Source: Nocardia sp. NBC_00508 (GTDB lineage Bacteria; Actinomycetota; Actinomycetes; Mycobacteriales; Mycobacteriaceae). From it: DNA of 64,000 bases. Location of the stretch: assembly GCF_036346875.1 (NCBI RefSeq), contig NZ_CP107852.1, forward strand, positions 4,960,001 through 5,024,000. The letters are read 5' to 3'. The notes beneath the pieces were generated by a model that was given only the letters and a program-made list of their open reading frames with translations, was not told the DNA's origin and ran no database searches. Of this stretch, positions 17,161 through 26,250 are shown piece after piece. A program made the position numbers and the translations under genes. Each line of letters starts with the position of its first letter. Positions within the stretch are counted from its first letter, which is position 1.

Positions 17161-20009
17161 TGCAACTCCTCGAGCATCATCGAGCGGTGGTTGAGGTCGT
17201 GGGCGAGCTGGTCGAAGGCCCGCTCCCAGGCGGGATCGTCGCATCGGCGGGCCACCGACGACAGCGTGGCCGCCGCCGGGACGGGAAGGTGGACGGCGGC
17301 GGATGCGAGCAGCGACCGGTGCGCGTTCGGGGAGACGCCGTGCGCGTCCGGGCGACGCGCCGCCGCCCGCGCCCGTTCGAACAGCAGCAGGACCACATGC
17401 TGGGCCAGCGCTTCCGGCCACGGATGCCCCATCGCGGGCAGCAGCGCCTCGATCTCGGACAGCCAGGAACCGTCCAATCGCCCGAGGTGCGCCGTGCGGT
17501 CCGGCAGCGGCAGCAGCGCGAACAGCTCCCGTCTGCGCAGCATGGCCAGGTCGGTCGGCACGCCCGCCTCGAAGAGCGCTCGTGCCCATGCCGAATCCCG
17601 TTGGGCCAGTGCGGCATCCACCCAGCCGTCGAAGACCGGCTGCCGGAACCGGTCCTCGATGGTGGCCCGCACCGCCTGCTCGGGTGAGCCGAGCAGATCC
17701 GTCCAGTGGGGCAGCGGCGTCGCCGCGACCATCTGCCGCAGCCAGGCCGCGGGCACGTCGGGCGTGCCGTTCCAGCGGTAGGCGAATTCGACAGTTCGGT
17801 CGGTGATCCCGTCGCGCTGGGTGGCGGCGTCGAGCGTATCAGCCAGCGCGATAACCAGATTTGTGTGCAGCAGCCGGTGCTCGACGCGGACCCACGCGCT
17901 CGCCCGGGCGCGCATGCGCTGTGCGAACGCCGATTCCGGCAGCAGTGCGAGCAGTCCGGCCGCGGTGCGGCGCACGTCCGCGCGCCGGTCGTCCAGCGCC
18001 GTCTCCAGCAGTGGTTCATCCGCCGGATCGAGTCCGTCGGCGAGCACGGCGAGCAGTTCGGTCTTGATCGGACCGGATTCTTTCGGCCACGCCGCCGCGA
18101 GCTGTGCCCTGGCCGCGTCCGGGTCGTCGCGCCGGAGCCGTGCGAGCCAGTCGCGCCGCTCAGGCGGCTGCCCGAACTGCCAGATATCCGCGGAAGCGGT
18201 GGGCTGCCGCACCAGAGCGCGCCATTCCGGATGCTGCGCCGCCAGCCAGCTGCCGCGCGCGCCCGCCAAGCGCAGCAGCGGTTCGCGCAGGGAGGCGTTG
18301 ATCTTCGCGTGCTCGAGCAGTTGCTCGCACAGCGCGTCCGGGGCCCGATAGTCCTGCGGAGCCGCCGCGTCGAACCACTCGGGGAGGAAAGCCGAGCGCT
18401 CCCGCAACATCCGCGCCAGACGCGCCGCCGCCGGGCGCGGCAGCAGCCGCCGGGCGTCGTCGGCCGCGGGCTCGGGTGCGGTCGCGGTGGCGGGCGCGAC
18501 CCCGCCGCGGGTGAAGAGGTCCTGGAGAGCGGCGGATTCGAGAAGCCGAAAGGCTGGGTCGGCGGATAACCGTTCCACCGCTCGCGCTATCGAAGGCGCC
18601 AGCGCGGCGCGATCCGGTGTCCGGCGCGCGGTGCCCAGCAGGGCTGCGGAGGTCAGATCCGCGCTCGTGGATTGCCCGGCGGGAGATCGCGGCACGTCGT
18701 GTCCGAGCAGGTCGGCGCGCGCCAGGTCGATCACCTCCGCTGTGGCGAACACCGAAATCGGTGCCAGCCCGTCGGCGTTCCACTCGCCGAGCACCGTCAC
18801 GGGATGTCCACCGGAGACGGCGAGCAGCGTCCACGGGTCCTCGGTGGCTCGGATCGGCAGCGCTGTGCCATCGGATTCGGTGACATACCAGCGCTGGTCG
18901 GTCCGCGCGGGCACCACGTCGACCAGCAGCATCGGCCAGGACCGCAGCCATGGATCGGCGCCGAGCGCCGCGGCGTGATCGGCCAGCGCGGCAGCGATCG
19001 TGGCGGGCCGATCGGCGGCGGGCAGCGTGGTGAAGAATTCGGCGGGGCCGTGCCGTTCGCCCCAGAGCGCCCGCAGCGGCGCGGCGCCCGGATAGAAATG
19101 CACCTCGGCGTCGGCCAGTTGCCCGAGTGCGGGAAGGTCGGCGGGGAAGCTCGGGGAACCGAAGGAATGGTCGACGATCAACGCCCAGCGCCTGGTCGCG
19201 CGCCCGTACAGCCAGGTGCGCCGGGTGTAGAGGCGCTCCTCCTCGGTGATCCGGAGGCCGAACACCATCCATCGGTCCCGCACGGGCGGTTCGGTGCGCA
19301 CCGCCTCGGCCGGGTTCGGGTAGCCGATGTGGGTGCGAATGCTGGCCCGCAGCGCGGGCGGCGCCGCGTCGAGCTGCCGGTGCGCGGCGACCAGCAGGTG
19401 CATCCGCGCGTACTCGCGCAGCACGACGTCGGGCCAGTCGGTCCTGGTGGCTGTGATAGCCGGCAGCTGGCGCAGGGCCGAGGCGAGGCCGGGGGCTTGC
19501 GCGTCGACCATTCTGGCGGCGATGCCCTCGAACGCGCGGAACGAGCGGTCGCTCTGCGCGAGCCCGGTGCGGACCTGATCACCGAGCCAGACGTCGAGTT
19601 CCTCCAGCCCAGCGGTCACGCGCACGCCGCGCTGCTCGGCAGTCGCCGGGTTAGGGGTGCGGGACCGGCCCGCGGAGGTGGAACGCGCCGCGCGGCCGCC
19701 GATCCAGGACGCCGCGTAGTCCGCGACCTGCGCGACGGCCGGAACCTCACCCGCGGCCCAGCACAGCAACAGCGACAGCGCGTGTTTGCACGGGAACTTG
19801 CGACTCGGGCAGGAGCATCGATACGCGGGCCCCGACAGATCGACGATCGTCTGATATGGGGTGGCGCCGCTGCCCTGGCAACGCCCCCAGAGCGCGTCAC
19901 CGTGCTGCCCGCTCTCGCGCCAGCGGCCCACCAGCTTGCGTGCCGCCGACAGCGAGCTCGCGTCCGGCGCCAGCGCCGCGACCTGGTCTTCGGTCCACGG
20001 CGTCGTCAT
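17157..20009 (-). CDS. SWIM zinc-finger protein
   Basis: First gene of the four-gene set, 950 residues. The SWIM zinc finger CxCx6CxH is at C65, C67, C74, H76. The remaining 850 residues are mostly helical and repeat-like (several ALxxRRxD segments near the C-terminus resemble HEAT-type helical repeats). SWIM fingers bind DNA or proteins. ATG 20009 follows a GGAG; in-frame ATG 20051 is possible. It is divergent from a Rad50-like ATPase across 430 bases. Confidence 0.88.
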   Translation of the reverse strand: MTTPWTEDQVAALAPDASSLSAARKLVGRWRESGQHGDALWGRCQGSGATPYQTIVDLSGPAYRCSCPSRKFPCKHALSLLLCWAAGEVPAVAQVADYAASWIGGRAARSTSAGRSRTPNPATAEQRGVRVTAGLEELDVWLGDQVRTGLAQSDRSFRAFEGIAARMVDAQAPGLASALRQLPAITATRTDWPDVVLREYARMHLLVAAHRQLDAAPPALRASIRTHIGYPNPAEAVRTEPPVRDRWMVFGLRITEEERLYTRRTWLYGRATRRWALIVDHSFGSPSFPADLPALGQLADAEVHFYPGAAPLRALWGERHGPAEFFTTLPAADRPATIAAALADHAAALGADPWLRSWPMLLVDVVPARTDQRWYVTESDGTALPIRATEDPWTLLAVSGGHPVTVLGEWNADGLAPISVFATAEVIDLARADLLGHDVPRSPAGQSTSADLTSAALLGTARRTPDRAALAPSIARAVERLSADPAFRLLESAALQDLFTRGGVAPATATAPEPAADDARRLLPRPAAARLARMLRERSAFLPEWFDAAAPQDYRAPDALCEQLLEHAKINASLREPLLRLAGARGSWLAAQHPEWRALVRQPTASADIWQFGQPPERRDWLARLRRDDPDAARAQLAAAWPKESGPIKTELLAVLADGLDPADEPLLETALDDRRADVRRTAAGLLALLPESAFAQRMRARASAWVRVEHRLLHTNLVIALADTLDAATQRDGITDRTVEFAYRWNGTPDVPAAWLRQMVAATPLPHWTDLLGSPEQAVRATIEDRFRQPVFDGWVDAALAQRDSAWARALFEAGVPTDLAMLRRRELFALLPLPDRTAHLGRLDGSWLSEIEALLPAMGHPWPEALAQHVVLLLFERARAAARRPDAHGVSPNAHRSLLASAAVHLPVPAAATLSSVARRCDDPAWERAFDQLAHDLNHRSMMLEELQ

Positions 20010-20439
20010 CGGACGGCTCCAGCTCGGTGGTGGCTCATCGCCTTCCTTCATTACTCGGTTGACCGGATTTCTACCGCAGCGCACCGACAGGTGCCGCGAG
20101 CGGTGCCACGTCGCGCGGAACCGCTTGTCTCGGTGCCGCATTCGCCGGCAGGACAAATGTTGCGCCGGATGATGTGCTCTGGCATCCTGTCCTGTTCGGC
20201 TCGACCGAGCCACCCGGACGGGTGAAGACACCATCGAGCTGCCCGCCGGGGTTGGCGCGAGGGGTGGACATCGAGGCACGGCGCAGGCGTTTCGATGACC
20301 ATATCCATCCCCGCGGGCAGATTCGCACCGCATGGTGGGCGATTCGGGCGCGATCGGGTAGCGTTTCGCACAGCTTCGACAAGGCGCCGCGCACGGGGTC
20401 GGAGGACGTGTGGCGGCTCGATGGTGGAGGGGTTTTCGC
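20010..20439. other. Divergent promoter region between SWIM and Rad50-like genes
   Basis: No gene seen in 430 bases. It contains a short perfect hairpin (GGCTCG, 2 bases, CGAGCC near 20199-20212) and a spaced inverted pair CAGGACA/TGTCCTG (about 20150-20196). It must hold promoters for both arms of the locus. The length is unusual compared with neighbouring spacers. Confidence 0.5.
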
Positions 20440-22884
20440 ATGCGCATGGATCCCGATGCCGTCCAGGCCGGCGGTCCTTCCGATGCGCCGCCCCGGCTAT
20501 CGGATGTGGTGACCAGGCGTCTCGCCGAGGACCCCGCGGTGACCCCTTCGGTCACGCGCAGCGTGCTGCGCGCCCTCGGGCCAGCCGAATTCGATGACGC
20601 GGCAAAGGCATTCGAGCACTCCGGAATCTTCTTGAACGCGATTCGCGTGCGCGGCTTCCGCGGTATCGGGCCGGAGACGACGCTGCAGCTGCCGCCCGGT
20701 CCCGGTCTCACCCTCGTGGTCGGCCGCAACGGCAGCGGCAAATCCAGTTTCGCCGAGGCCGCCGAATTGGCTCTGACCGGCGGGAACCGTCGCTGGGACG
20801 GTCGTTCGGCGGCCTGGCGGGAAGGGTGGCGCAACCTGCACGACGGAGCGGCGGCCCGCATCGAACTGGAGCTGCTCACGGCGGGCGACGCGCCGCAGCT
20901 GACCATCGCCAAAGAATGGGCCGCCGACGCTGACCTGTCCGACGCGCAGTGGACCCAGCGGTATGCACCCGGCCCGCCAACGGAATTCCACACCGATCGG
21001 TGGGCGGCACAGCTCGAGCTCTACCGCCCGTTCCTGTCCTACAGCGAACTCGGCGCGCTGGTCGACGGCAAGCCGAGCGACCTGTTCGACGCGCTGCACC
21101 AGCTGCTCGGGCTGGACGAGCTCACCCTGGCGCAGGAACGGATCCGGATGCGGCGCTTGGAGCTGGAACGTGCCGTCCGGGATTCGCGTCAGGAACGATT
21201 GGAACTGCTCGAGCTGCTCGCCTCGGTCGCCGACGACCGGGCGGTGCGGGTGGCCGGTCTGCTGCGTCCGGCTCAGCCGGATCTCGCCGCCATCGGCCGA
21301 GAGGTGCTCGGTTCGGTGGACGACCCCGCCGGACGGGACGGCCTGCGGGCGATCGTGCGGCTCGCGTTGCCCGCCGACGCGGAAGTGCAGGCAGTGGCGA
21401 CCCGTCTGGAGACCTGGGGCTCGGCCCTCGCCAAAGGCGCCACCGCCGACGCCGAGGCCGATCTGCGCGTGCTCGAGCTGCTGCGCAAGGCGCGGGAGCA
21501 CCAGGCGGCGAGCGGGACCTGTCCGTGCCCGGTGTGCGGCCGCGGCGCGCTCGACGAGAACTGGGCGCGCGACACCGACTCCGCCATAGAGCGTCTCGCC
21601 GCCCGTGTCGACGCGCTCACCACCGCGCGAATCGAGTTCGGCAACGCCGTGCGGGCCGCGCGGTCTCTCCCGGAACTCGTCCCGGCCGAATTGGATTTCG
21701 ATCCGCGCAATCCGCCGTCCGTGGATACCGCGGCGGTGCGCGAGGCCTGGGCCGACTGGGCCGCACTGACCACCACCGACTACACCCCGGCCTTGCCCGG
21801 CCGGTTGCGCAGCGCGCACGCCCGGTTGGTCGACGAGCTCGACCTGCTGCAACAGGGCACCCGCAAGGAACTCGACCGCTTGGACGAGGTGTGGACGCCG
21901 CTGGTCCCGCGGATCGCGAACTGGTTGGAGGGCGCGCGCGAGGTCGCCGCATACGCGCCCGAACTGCGCACGGTGAAGAAAGCCGAGGACTGGCTGAAGT
22001 CGGCGACCGCGGGCCTGCGCGGCGAGCGCATGACGCCGCTGGAGACCACGGCCCGCTGGGTGTGGCGCACGCTGCGGCAGCAGAGCAATGTCGAGCTGGG
22101 CGCGATCCGTCTGCAAGGCAACGCGGGCACTGCGCGTCGCGTGCTGCTCGACGTGACGGTGGACGAGGTGGACGGCGCGGCCCTGGGCGTGATGAGCCAG
22201 GGCGAGCTGCACGCGCTCGGGCTTTCGCTGTTCTTGCCGCGGGCCACGGTGGAGGAGAGCCCGTTTCGTTTCGTCATGATCGACGACCCGGTGCAGGCGA
22301 TGGACCCGGCCAAGGTGGACGGTCTGGCCCAGGTGCTCGCGACGGTCGCGTGGAGTCGTCAGGTGGTGGTCTTCACCCACGACGAGCGCCTCGCGGAGGC
22401 GGTGCGGCGGATGCAGCTCGACGCGACCGTACTCGAGGTGCAGCGGCGCGATCGTTCGGTGGTCGAGGTGCGGGTCTCCAGCGACCCGATCCGCCGCTAC
22501 CTCGACGACGCCCGCGCGCTGGTACGCACCCCGCAGCTGCCCGCGGCGATCGCCGACGAACTGGTGGCCACGTGCTGCCGTTCCGCGGTGGAGGCGGCCA
22601 GCCTGGCCAGGGCCAGGCGCACCTTGCTCGCCGCGGGTATGAACCATCGCGAGGTGGAACGCCACATCGACGGCGCGCACTCCACCAGGGCGAAGGTGGC
22701 GTTGGCGGTATTCGGCGTCGGCAGCAAGGTGGACGATCTGAACAAGAATCTCATCGCGCGGGAAGGACGGTGGGTGGTGGACGCACTGCGCGACGCCACG
22801 GCGGGCGCGCACGTGCCGATCGGGCGGGACATGCGCGAGCTGATCGGTGAGACCGAGAAGTTCGTCGCGTGGCTGGCCCGGTGA
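20440..22884 (+). CDS. Rad50/SMC-like ATPase with zinc-hook-like motif
   Basis: An ABC-type head and coiled-coil protein of 814 residues. Walker A GRNGSGKS is at 95-102, a C363-P-V-C366 motif resembling a Rad50 zinc hook lies mid-protein, the signature region is MSQGELHALGLS and Walker B reads FVMIDDP followed by VVVFTHDE. It is shorter than SbcC and closer in size to defence-system ATPases. The C-terminal 150 residues are helical with R784-x6-H791, which could be an HEPN-type RNase motif. ATG 20440 has GGAGGGG seven bases upstream. It is followed 37 bases later by a small helical gene. Confidence 0.85.
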   Translation: MRMDPDAVQAGGPSDAPPRLSDVVTRRLAEDPAVTPSVTRSVLRALGPAEFDDAAKAFEHSGIFLNAIRVRGFRGIGPETTLQLPPGPGLTLVVGRNGSGKSSFAEAAELALTGGNRRWDGRSAAWREGWRNLHDGAAARIELELLTAGDAPQLTIAKEWAADADLSDAQWTQRYAPGPPTEFHTDRWAAQLELYRPFLSYSELGALVDGKPSDLFDALHQLLGLDELTLAQERIRMRRLELERAVRDSRQERLELLELLASVADDRAVRVAGLLRPAQPDLAAIGREVLGSVDDPAGRDGLRAIVRLALPADAEVQAVATRLETWGSALAKGATADAEADLRVLELLRKAREHQAASGTCPCPVCGRGALDENWARDTDSAIERLAARVDALTTARIEFGNAVRAARSLPELVPAELDFDPRNPPSVDTAAVREAWADWAALTTTDYTPALPGRLRSAHARLVDELDLLQQGTRKELDRLDEVWTPLVPRIANWLEGAREVAAYAPELRTVKKAEDWLKSATAGLRGERMTPLETTARWVWRTLRQQSNVELGAIRLQGNAGTARRVLLDVTVDEVDGAALGVMSQGELHALGLSLFLPRATVEESPFRFVMIDDPVQAMDPAKVDGLAQVLATVAWSRQVVVFTHDERLAEAVRRMQLDATVLEVQRRDRSVVEVRVSSDPIRRYLDDARALVRTPQLPAAIADELVATCCRSAVEAASLARARRTLLAAGMNHREVERHIDGAHSTRAKVALAVFGVGSKVDDLNKNLIAREGRWVVDALRDATAGAHVPIGRDMRELIGETEKFVAWLAR

Positions 22885-22893
22885 GGCCCGTGC

Positions 22894-22930
22894 CGGAGCC
22901 GAGCGCGAGCGAGGTGCGGGCATGAGCGGG
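22894..22930 (+). repeat. Dispersed intergenic repeat, copy 1
   Basis: Begins CGGAGCCGAGCGC, continues GAGCGAGG and ends in ATGAGCGGG, the start of the next gene. A near copy lies at 60171-60207 and a related inverted copy at 33102-33132. It supplies the GAGG ribosome-binding site. Confidence 0.6.
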
Positions 22931-23410
22931 CGGCGTCGCCCGGCGGGCGCACGCCGTGGCCACGCGGGCGGCGGGCGCGCGTCCCGGCACGGGCAGCGCG
23001 GCCCGAAGAACGGCGCGCGTCGCACGCGCGGGAATCATCCTTCGGTGGCCGAGCGGCTGGAGACGGTGGATCTGCTGCTCGCCGGATCGGTGACCGACGC
23101 GGGCGGGTTGTGGTCGCGTGCGACGGCGTGGATTCTGCGGATCGCTCTCGAGCAGGCCGTCGACGAACTGTGGTTGCGGCTGGCGCCCGCACTGATCCGC
23201 TGCCCGATGCGGGCGCAGCTGATCGCGCTGCGCGCCTTCGCCGGACCGGACGCGGCGGCGCGGGTTGCGGTGCTGTGGGCGGCGCTGTCGCGCGCCGCGC
23301 ACCACCACGACTACGAACTGGCGCCGAGCGTCACCGACCTGCGGCGCTGGCGTGAACAGACCCTCGCGCTCGCCGCGGAGCTGGCAGCCGTCGAGGCACA
23401 CCGGGACTAG
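22922..23410 (+). CDS. Small helical protein, HEPN-like motif, partner of Rad50-like ATPase
   Basis: A 162-residue protein. The first 38 residues are very basic and low complexity; the rest is helical. RAAHHH at 124-129 gives R-x4-H, the catalytic pattern of HEPN RNases, placed before the last helix as in that fold, with an earlier helix ALEQAVDELWLRL. HEPN membership is inferred and weak. ATG 22922 lies 37 bases after the ATPase stop, with GAGG upstream. The pair looks like one functional unit, perhaps an ATPase-regulated toxin. Confidence 0.65.
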   Translation: MSGRRRPAGARRGHAGGGRASRHGQRGPKNGARRTRGNHPSVAERLETVDLLLAGSVTDAGGLWSRATAWILRIALEQAVDELWLRLAPALIRCPMRAQLIALRAFAGPDAAARVAVLWAALSRAAHHHDYELAPSVTDLRRWREQTLALAAELAAVEAHRD

Positions 23411-25158
23411 TCGGCTCGGCCCGCACTGGTCTCGCTCTCGGCCACTGCCGCGGCGTGGACGGTCGTACCCCAGCCGACGTGCGCTTCGGCGCGCATGCGG
23501 TCGATCATGTGCGGGTAGTGCAGCTCGAAGGCGGGACGCTCGGACCGGATGCGCGGCAGCTCGTAGAAGTTGTGCCGCGGCGGCGGGCAGGTGGTGGCCC
23601 ACTCCAGCGAGTTGCCGTAACCCCACGGGTCGTCCACGGTGACGACCTCGCCATAGCGGTAGCTCTTGAAGACGTTCCACAGGAACGGCAGCAGCGACGC
23701 GCCCAAGACGAACGCGCCGATCGAGGAGACCGTGTTCAGCAGCGTGAAGTCGTCTGTCGGCAGGTAGTCGGCGTAGCGGCGCGGCATGCCCTCGGCGCCC
23801 AGCCAGTGCTGCACCAGGAAAGTGGTGTGGAAGCCCACCAACGTGGTCCAGAAGTGCCACTTGGCCAAGCGCTCGTCCATCATGCGCCCGGTCATCTTCG
23901 GGAACCAGAAATAGATACCGGCGAAGGTGGCGAACACGATGGTGCCGAAGAGCACGTAGTGGAAGTGCGCCACGACGAAGTACGAGTCGGTGACGTGGAA
24001 GTCCAGCGGCGGGCTGGCCAGGATGACGCCGGACAGACCACCGAAGAGGAACGTCACCAGGAAGCCGATGGAGAACAGCATCGGCGACTCGAAGGTCAGC
24101 TGACCGCGCCACATGGTGCCGATCCAGTTGAAGAACTTCACACCGGTCGGCACCGCGATCAGGAAAGTCATGAACGAGAAGAACGGCAGCAGCACCGCGC
24201 CGGTGGCGTACATGTGGTGCGCCCACACCGCGATCGACAACATCCCGATGGCCAGGGTGGCATACACCAAGGTCGTGTAACCGAAGATCGGCTTGCGGCT
24301 GAATACCGGGAAGATCTCCGAGACGATGCCGAAGAACGGCAGCGCGATGATGTACACCTCGGGGTGACCGAAGAACCAGAACAGGTGCTGCCACAACAGC
24401 ACCCCGCCGGTTGCCGGGTCGTAGATGTGGCCACCGAGGCGCCGGTCGAAGGCCACCGCCATCAGCGCCGCGGTCAGCAGCGGGAAGGCCAGCAGCACCA
24501 GAATGGCGGTGACGGCGATGTTCCAGGTGAAGATCGGCATCCGGAACATGGTCATGCCAGGAGCGCGCAGGCAGATCACGGTGGTCAGCATGTTGACCGC
24601 ACCCAGAATCGTGCCCAGACCGGAGACGGCCAGGCCCATGATCCACAGATCCGCCCCCACGCCCGGCGAATGCACTATGTCCGTCAGCGGCGAATACGCC
24701 GTCCAGCCGAAATCCGCCGCGCCGCCCGGGGTGGTGAACCCGGCGGTGGCCATGCTGGCGCCGAACAGATACAACCAGTAGCTGAACGCGTTCAGCCGTG
24801 GGAAGGCGACGTCGGGCGCGCCGATCTGCAGCGGCAGGATGACGTTGGCGAAGCCGAACACGATCGGCGTGGCATAGAACAGCAGCATGATCGTGCCGTG
24901 CATGGTGAACAGCTGGTTGAACTGCTCGGTGGAGAGAAACTGCAATCCGGGCCGCGCCAGCTCACCGCGCATCAACAGCGCCATCAGGCCGCCGATCAGG
25001 AAGAAGGCCATCGACGTGGTCAGGTACATGATGCCGAGCACCTTGGGGTCGGTGGTCGTCACCATCTTCCAGATATAGGAGCCCTTCGGGCCCAGCCGTG
25101 CCGGATAGGGACGCACCGCCTCCACTGGAGGCGCTGATCGGGGCTTTACATCAGTCAA
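23407..25158 (-). CDS. ctaD: Cytochrome c oxidase subunit I
   Basis: Core subunit of the aa3 oxidase, 583 residues with about 12 membrane helices. It reduces oxygen to water and pumps protons. Heme ligands are H87 (MHGTIM) and H400 (with heme a3 ligand H398) in VAHFHY; copper B ligands are H265, cross-linked to Y269 (GHPEVY), and H314/H315. TTG 25158 is favoured as start because AGGAGG lies 4 bases upstream. The gene stands alone, as ctaD does in mycobacteria. Its end overlaps the convergent HEPN-like gene by 4 bases. Confidence 0.97.
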   Translation of the reverse strand: MTDVKPRSAPPVEAVRPYPARLGPKGSYIWKMVTTTDPKVLGIMYLTTSMAFFLIGGLMALLMRGELARPGLQFLSTEQFNQLFTMHGTIMLLFYATPIVFGFANVILPLQIGAPDVAFPRLNAFSYWLYLFGASMATAGFTTPGGAADFGWTAYSPLTDIVHSPGVGADLWIMGLAVSGLGTILGAVNMLTTVICLRAPGMTMFRMPIFTWNIAVTAILVLLAFPLLTAALMAVAFDRRLGGHIYDPATGGVLLWQHLFWFFGHPEVYIIALPFFGIVSEIFPVFSRKPIFGYTTLVYATLAIGMLSIAVWAHHMYATGAVLLPFFSFMTFLIAVPTGVKFFNWIGTMWRGQLTFESPMLFSIGFLVTFLFGGLSGVILASPPLDFHVTDSYFVVAHFHYVLFGTIVFATFAGIYFWFPKMTGRMMDERLAKWHFWTTLVGFHTTFLVQHWLGAEGMPRRYADYLPTDDFTLLNTVSSIGAFVLGASLLPFLWNVFKSYRYGEVVTVDDPWGYGNSLEWATTCPPPRHNFYELPRIRSERPAFELHYPHMIDRMRAEAHVGWGTTVHAAAVAESETSAGRAD

Positions 25159-25438
25159 CGATCCTCCTGAAACGCATCTCAGACCCAGGACCAATCCGAC
25201 GGCTCATATGAAGCAAATCACAGTTCCGTTCGCGGTACTCCGCACCCCGGCGAAAAAGGACCAACAAAATTGCTATCTCACCGGGACCGGCGGTAGTCGC
25301 CGGGTTGAGCAACCGAACAGAACTCTGAAACCGCCCGAAACGGGGCGCGGTCCTGCGCTTGGACGATCACCTCCGGCGCAGGGGGCTTGTGGCACCCGCC
25401 GGGCGTGCGTCGTGCGGCCGGCGGCAAGATCGGGTGTC

Positions 25439-25738
25439 ATGAGCGTCAGGTCTGAGGGTGGCGGCCTTCGTACTCACGAATGGCTCGCGCACGCCGAAAG
25501 GGGGATGAGCGCCGGGCGCGGCAGTCTGCGGAACCGCGGACGGGGCGTTCCTGCCCAACGCTGGTTGTTCCTGGAGATCAACCGCACCGAGCGCGGCGGC
25601 CTGTTCGACGACACCGGCACCGTGGAGTTCGTCGCGCACTACCGGGACGCGGACGGCCGCGGCGCACTACACGAGACCAGCCGATTCGCCCGTTCCGGCG
25701 GCGCCTGGGTCTACCTGGACGGCACGCACGACGCCTGA
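25439..25738 (+). CDS. YchJ/UPF0225-like C-terminal domain, N-terminus missing
   Basis: About 99 residues from ATG 25439. The second half, WLFLEINRTERGGLFDDTGTVEF followed by HETSRFARSGG, is the NTF2-like domain of YchJ (UPF0225) proteins. The cysteine-rich SEC-C motif and first helix that normally precede it are absent: upstream codons give unrelated sequence. It may be a decayed or truncated gene or a reduced family member. The SelT-like gene follows after 18 bases. Confidence 0.55.
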   Translation: MSVRSEGGGLRTHEWLAHAERGMSAGRGSLRNRGRGVPAQRWLFLEINRTERGGLFDDTGTVEFVAHYRDADGRGALHETSRFARSGGAWVYLDGTHDA

Positions 25739-25756
25739 CCGGTAGCGTCAGCGGAC

Positions 25757-26032
25757 ATGGCACGCGTCGCGATCGAGTACTGCACCCAATGCCGCTGGCT
25801 GCTGCGGGCGAGCTGGATGGCGCAGGAATTGCTCAGCACGTTCGCCACCGAATTGGGCGAGGTCGCACTCATCCCGGGTTCCGGCGGAATCTTCCGGATC
25901 ACCGTCGACGGCGAACAGATCTGGGAGCGCAAGGCCGACGGCGGATTCCCCGACGTCGCGGTGCTCAAGCAGCGGGTCCGCGACCGGGTGGCACCCGAGC
26001 GGGACCTCGGTCACGTCGACCGGCGCGACTGA
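25757..26032 (+). CDS. SelT/SelW/SelH (Rdx) family redox protein
   Basis: A 91-residue thioredoxin-fold protein. C9-T-Q-C12 is the CxxC redox motif at the end of the first strand (EYCTQCRWLLRA), followed by GSGGIFRITVDGEQIWERK, a hallmark of the Rdx family, where the bacterial forms use Cys in place of selenocysteine. The role is thiol redox with unknown partner. ATG 25757 is clear. It may be co-transcribed with the shortened YchJ-like gene 18 bases upstream. Confidence 0.85.
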   Translation: MARVAIEYCTQCRWLLRASWMAQELLSTFATELGEVALIPGSGGIFRITVDGEQIWERKADGGFPDVAVLKQRVRDRVAPERDLGHVDRRD

Positions 26033-26250
26033 AATCCGGGGCGACCGCGAAGCCCGCCGCGCCGCGGCGGCCGGTGCGGGCCCGGCTGAACTCGGCAGGC
26101 AACGCGAAGTCAGGCCGCGGCAAGCCGCCCGCTGGAGATGCCACGGCGCCTGATCGGACCCGTGGCGGCTGTGAAGGGGAGCGGCACAGCAGAACTCGGG
26201 TCGAGGCGCACGGTGCGGGCCCGACCGAATTCGCGGCGGTCGAAGGGGAG

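Noticed and set aside
20410..20439. Earlier ATG/GTG-type start for the Rad50-like gene
   Set aside because: ATG 20440 has GGAGGGG seven bases upstream, whereas 20410 has none.
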